Origin: Amycolatopsis sp. CA-230715
Lineage (GTDB): Bacteria; Actinomycetota; Actinomycetes; Mycobacteriales; Pseudonocardiaceae
Reading direction: 5' to 3'
NCBI RefSeq assembly: GCF_018736145.1
Contig: NZ_CP059997.1
Location: 8,493,501-8,557,500, forward strand
DNA length: 64,000 bases
Below, piece by piece: positions 62,101 through 64,000 of the stretch (its first letter is position 1; each line of letters starts with the position of its first letter). The translations under genes were made by a program, and so were the position numbers. Under the pieces are notes generated by a model. That model ran no database searches. It saw only the letters and a list, made by a program, of their open reading frames with translations, and was not told the origin of the DNA.

Positions 62101-64000
62101 AGCGCCTAATGGTCCGTCGCAGGAGCGGGTGATTCGGGAGGCGTTGGCGAACGCGGGTCTTGGTGTGTCGGATGTGGATGTGGTGGAGGCGCATGGGACG
62201 GGTACGGCGTTGGGTGATCCGATTGAGGCTGAGGCGTTGTTGGCGACGTATGGGCGGGGTCGTGAGCGGCCGTTGTGGTTGGGGTCGGTGAAGTCCAACA
62301 TCGGGCACACCCAGGCCGCGGCCGGTGTCGCCGGGCTGATCAAGATGATCATGGCGATGCGGCACGGGGTGCTGCCAAGGACGCTTGGCGTGGACGAGCC
62401 GACGCCGCATGTGGATTGGTCTTCGGGTGGGGTGCGGTTGTTGACCGAGAATCGGGAGTGGGATGGCGGGGGGCGTGTCCGGCGGGCCGCGGTGTCGTCG
62501 TTCGGGATCAGCGGCACCAACGCACACGTGATCCTGGAGGAACCTGAAGCGCTGTTGCCCGAACCCGTCGGCGCGCCGGAGGAGGGTCCGCTTCCTTGGG
62601 TCCTCAGTGGACATGACGAGGAAGCGTTGCGTCGTCAGGCTACGCGTCTTCGGTCGCATGTGGACGCCAACCCGGACCTGTCCGTCTCGGCGGTGGGGGC
62701 GAGCCTGCTCGCGAAACCGCGGTTGGCGCATCGTGCGGTGGTGGTGGGTGGTGGGTGTGGTGAGTTGGGTGTGGGGTTGTCGGATTTGGGGTTGGGTGTG
62801 GTGGGGTCGGTGGGTGGTGTGGGTGGGGTGGTGTTTGTGTTTCCGGGGCAGGGGTCGCAGTGGGTGGGGATGGGGCGGGAGTTGTATGGGTGTTCGGGGG
62901 TGTTTCGGGCGGAGTTTGATGCGTGTTGTGGGGTGGTGGAGTCGGTGGCGGGGTGGTCGTTGATGGAGGTGTTGTGGGGTGGGGAGGAGGTGTTGGGGCG
63001 GATTGAGTTGTTGCAGCCGTTGTTGTTCGCGGTGATGGTGTCGTTGGCGGCGGTGTGGCGGTGGTTGGGGGTGGAGCCCGCGGCGGTGGTGGGTCATTCC
63101 CAGGGTGAGGTGGCGGCGGTGTATGTGGCGGGTGGGTTGTCGTTGTCGGACGCGGTGCGGGTGGTGGTGTTGCGTAGTGCGTTGTTCGCGCGGGAGTTGG
63201 TGGGGCGGGGAGCGATCGCGTCGGTGGGGTTACCGGTGGAGGTGGTGCGGGAGCGGTTGGTGGAAGGGGTGGTGGTGGCGGGGGTGAGCAGTCCGGGGAT
63301 GACCATGGTCGCTGGTGCGGAAGAGGTGTTGCGGGAATGGGTGGAGGCGATGGTGGAGCGGGGGACGCGGGCGCGGGTGGTTCCGGCCACGGTGGCCTCG
63401 CATAGCGCGCAGGTTGATCGGTTGCGTGCCGAGCTGATGGGGATGTTGTCCGGGATCCAGCCCCGGCAAGCGGCGGTACCGGTGTATTCCACGGTGACCG
63501 GCGGAGTGCTCGATACCGCGGACATGGGGCCACGGTACTGGTTCGACAACGCCCGCCACCCGGTGCGATTCCAGACCGCGACCGAGGCACTGCTGGCCGA
63601 CGGCTTCGACGTGTTCGTCGAATGCAGCGCACACCCGGTCCTGACCACCGCGATCGAAGACACCCTCCACACCACAACCACAACCACCCACAACACCACC
63701 GACGACAACAACACCACCGACGACAACAACACCACCGACGACAACAACACCAGCAATACCAACGATGTCAGCAACACCAACGATGTCAGCAAGACCAGCA
63801 ACACCAACGTTAGTGGCGCCAGTGGTGTCAGTGGTGTTGGTGGCGCTGGTGGTGGTGTGGTGGTGGGGTCGTTGCGTCGGGGGCAGGGTGGGTTGGATCG
63901 GTTGTTGCGGTCGGTGGCGGGGGTGTGGGTGCGGGGTGTGGGGGTGTGGTGGGAGCGGTTGTTTTCTGGTGCGGTGCGGGTGGAGTTGCCGACGTATTCG
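56162..64000 (+). CDS. Type I modular polyketide synthase, 3'-truncated by the window (modules 3 and 4)
   Basis: ATG 56162 lies nine bases after GGAGGG; an in-frame ATG at 56153 is too close to that site. The frame is open to base 64000. The first 33 residues form a charged coiled-coil docking helix (LLGYLKKVTADLRRARSRL). Module 3: KS 56262-57530, AT 57830-58680 with HAFH (malonyl), DH 58915-59720 with intact HxxxGxxxxP, KR 60190-60740 with LDD (B-type), ACP 60990-61200 (Ser codon 61097-61099). This predicts a double bond. Module 4: KS 61265-62545 with DTACSSS, AT 62830-63650 with GHSQGE and VASHS (methylmalonyl-type), then a low-complexity linker at about 63670-63850 before the post-AT region resumes (LPTYS at the window edge). 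The docking helix fits acceptance of a chain from the PKS ending at 53055. Confidence 0.95.
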   Translation, partial: MADDQQLLGYLKKVTADLRRARSRLDEADARAHEPIAVVAMGCRYPGGVRSPEDLWRLVAGEVDAITPFPDDRGWNLSALYDPDQGRPGTSYVRHGGFLHDAAEFDPAFFGISPREATSMDPQQRLYLEVSWEVLERAGIDPMSLRGSRTGVFAGLMHHDYAARLTEVPAEFEGYLSTGVAGSVLSGRIAYTLGLEGPAVTVDTACSSSLVALHLACTSLRRGECTLAMAGGAAVMSSPATFVELSRQRGLAVDGRCKSYADAADGTGWSEGVGVLLLERESDARRLGHPVLGLVRGCAVNSDGASNGLTAPNGPSQERVIDEALRDARLLPFDVDAVEGHGTGTVLGDPIEAQALLAAYGGRRPAERPLWLGSVKSNIGHAQSAAGVAGVIKMIMAMRHGLLPKTLHVDQPSSHVDWSAGAVRLLVEARSWPETGQPRRAAVSSFGVSGTNAHVVLEQAPPADEKSIVDNRRELAVVPCVVSARSADALRAQAERLRTHLGTAPGAGVADVAWSLATTRAALDHRAAITAADLPELLDGLRRLESGALPTDIAQEGKVAFLFTGQGAQRPGMGRGLHGAFPVFAEAFDEVCAMLDPALRTAMWAEDREALDTTAFAQPALFAFEVAMFRLLTAWGIRADALAGHSVGELAAAHVAGALPLPAACALVTARGRLMQALPGGGVMIAVRAAVDDVRPMLTGLEDTVSLAAVNGPDSVVLSGARDAVHEVARLLSGRGFETTSLTVSHAFHSPLMEPMLAEFRSVVERTDFGTPTIPVVSALTGRLADPAELCDPEYWVRHARQTVLFGDAVRELRSIGVTTFLELGPDGPLSALGQESAGEPGGQLAFVPAARKDRAEAPAVVSAVGQLHSRGVRVDWPAFFAGTGAARVDLPTYAFERERYWMTSAVRGGEAAGWSRANHPMLDAALSLADSGGNLVTGGLSVEAHPWLADHAVGGVPLVPGSALVELVVRAGDDVGCGRIEELTLEAPLFLSPGSTTAIQIAVAAADESGRRSVSVHSRAKGDWVRHACGTLLAADPEASDELAEWPPRGAEPVAVDSWYEDTESAVTYGPEFRGVRAMWRRGGEVFTEVRLPGTGAEQFGIHPALLDAALHGVAPQAGGTGRALVPFSWRGLSLYRSGASVLRVRSAPAGDGAVSLLAADESGGAVFSVDELIVRELSVDAAVAGRASHLHQLDWVRADAVPGPASDVVLAPLPRWDGRSDLAEATRAAVGHILPVLQQWLLEERPADTKLVVLSTGAVAAGDGDAVRDPAQAAALGLVRSAQTEHPGRIALVDVDDGSQAAIPAAVALDEPVVALRDSAAWVPRLARAAAAEGRLPRLDTEGTVLLTGASGQLGGLVARHLVQRHGVRRLVLASRREPADLLAELTALGAVAEFVPCDVADRSGVAALLAGISPDHPLTAVVHAAGALDDGTVLSLTPERIETVLRPKVDGASHLHELTRGLDLAAFVVFSSAAGVLGSGGQGAYAAANSFMDALAAYRHSIGLPALSLAWGPWAGTGMAGRTGLAKSARAGLVPLTEQTGLALFDTALAQAAPVLVPIQLDGAALGRDGEPAKVLSGLTGPPARPGTRTRGNRMRDLAALPEDERVKTVTELVGSSMSEVLGFTSAEAVQAHRSFRELGFDSLTAVELRNQLGAVTGLRLPPTLVFDHPSPAELIAHLLDRITGERRTPSPPRVERSPDEPLAIVGVGCRYPGGADSPEALWRLVAEGRDGFGSFPVDRGWDLDTLFDPDPEHAGTSYVREGAFLYDAAEFDPAFFGISPREAVVMDPQQRLLLETSWEAFENAGVDPFSLRGSRTGVFVGVMYHDYASQGVSGVDGAEGYRSTGISASVASGRIAYTWGFHGPALTLDTACSSSLVALHLAGQALRNHECDLALAGGVTVMSTPTAFIELSRQRGLASDGRCKPFARAADGTGWGEGVGLLLVERLSDARRNGHRVLAVVRGSAVNSDGASNGLTAPNGPSQERVIREALANAGLGVSDVDVVEAHGTGTALGDPIEAEALLATYGRGRERPLWLGSVKSNIGHTQAAAGVAGLIKMIMAMRHGVLPRTLGVDEPTPHVDWSSGGVRLLTENREWDGGGRVRRAAVSSFGISGTNAHVILEEPEALLPEPVGAPEEGPLPWVLSGHDEEALRRQATRLRSHVDANPDLSVSAVGASLLAKPRLAHRAVVVGGGCGELGVGLSDLGLGVVGSVGGVGGVVFVFPGQGSQWVGMGRELYGCSGVFRAEFDACCGVVESVAGWSLMEVLWGGEEVLGRIELLQPLLFAVMVSLAAVWRWLGVEPAAVVGHSQGEVAAVYVAGGLSLSDAVRVVVLRSALFARELVGRGAIASVGLPVEVVRERLVEGVVVAGVSSPGMTMVAGAEEVLREWVEAMVERGTRARVVPATVASHSAQVDRLRAELMGMLSGIQPRQAAVPVYSTVTGGVLDTADMGPRYWFDNARHPVRFQTATEALLADGFDVFVECSAHPVLTTAIEDTLHTTTTTTHNTTDDNNTTDDNNTTDDNNTSNTNDVSNTNDVSKTSNTNVSGASGVSGVGGAGGGVVVGSLRRGQGGLDRLLRSVAGVWVRGVGVWWERLFSGAVRVELPTYS
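63695..63787 (+). repeat. In-frame 18-bp tandem repeats in the PKS post-AT linker
   Basis: Three perfect 18-bp units at 63695-63748 encode TTDDNN each. After one Thr codon, two 18-bp units at 63752-63787 (one base different) encode SNTNDV. Both repeat periods are multiples of three, so the PKS frame is kept. The tract is almost free of G and T on the plus strand, then switches to a G/T-rich stretch at about 63808. Confidence 0.95.

Noticed and set aside
63695..63787. Tandem repeats as a possible CRISPR array
   Set aside because: The units are head-to-tail 18-mers with no spacers, in frame within a PKS gene; there are no cas genes.

Overview
This window looks like the interior of a large hybrid NRPS/PKS biosynthetic gene cluster from a high-GC actinobacterium. 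GC-rich third positions, GTG/TTG starts, ATGA-coupled genes and codon style suggest Pseudonocardiaceae (an Amycolatopsis-like organism); this is an inference, as no rRNA or housekeeping gene is present. The cluster runs off both edges: the first NRPS gene is already inside an adenylation (A) domain at base 1, and the last PKS gene is still open at base 64000.

Layout. (1) 3-28540: two NRPS genes overlapping by 19 bp, carrying nine peptidyl carrier (PCP) domains and a terminal thioesterase. Residues read at the ten GrsA pocket positions give confident calls for Gly (modules 3, 5, 7, probably 8) and Thr (module 4); modules 1, 2 and 6 are unassigned. Modules 5 and 6 end in epimerisation (E) domains, and the C domains after them are of the D-accepting type. 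The last module has lost its A domain. (2) 28542-34882: five genes joined by four ATGA overlaps: a PduX-like threonine kinase, a cysteine-synthase-like PLP enzyme, an ATP-grasp ligase, an argininosuccinate-lyase-like enzyme and a stand-alone A domain. The first, second and fourth fit the route from L-Thr to 2,3-diaminobutyrate (Dab); the A domain probably loads the A-less last module in trans. (3) 34945-38522: a SIS-domain sugar-phosphate isomerase, a KAS III homologue and a GT1-type glycosyltransferase, suggesting a glycosylated product. (4) 38615-39898 (minus): an XRE/NB-ARC regulator. (5) 40171-53055: PKS with a loading module (KS remnant, AT with Arg to Trp, ACP) and two extension modules. 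(6) 53024-55831 (minus): an unrecognised, probably damaged gene, a VOC protein and a two-domain 3-hydroxyacyl-CoA dehydrogenase. (7) 56162-64000: a second PKS (one full module, then KS-AT of the next).

How it fits together. The PKS would start from a non-carboxylated acyl-CoA and add malonyl (KR), methylmalonyl (fully reducing), malonyl (DH-KR) and probably methylmalonyl units. The NRPS would build a Gly/Thr-rich peptide ending in Dab, released by the thioesterase, with sugar attached by the GT. The described class this most recalls is the Dab-containing polyketide-peptide glycosides such as totopotensamide; that comparison is from memory and untested.

The most striking feature is extensive recent sequence exchange inside the NRPS genes. 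One 2,011-bp block (half a C domain plus most of a Gly A domain) appears identical in modules 3 and 5, which leaves module 5 with a Gly-type A domain in front of an E domain. The second PKS also carries an in-frame 18-bp tandem repeat after its second AT.
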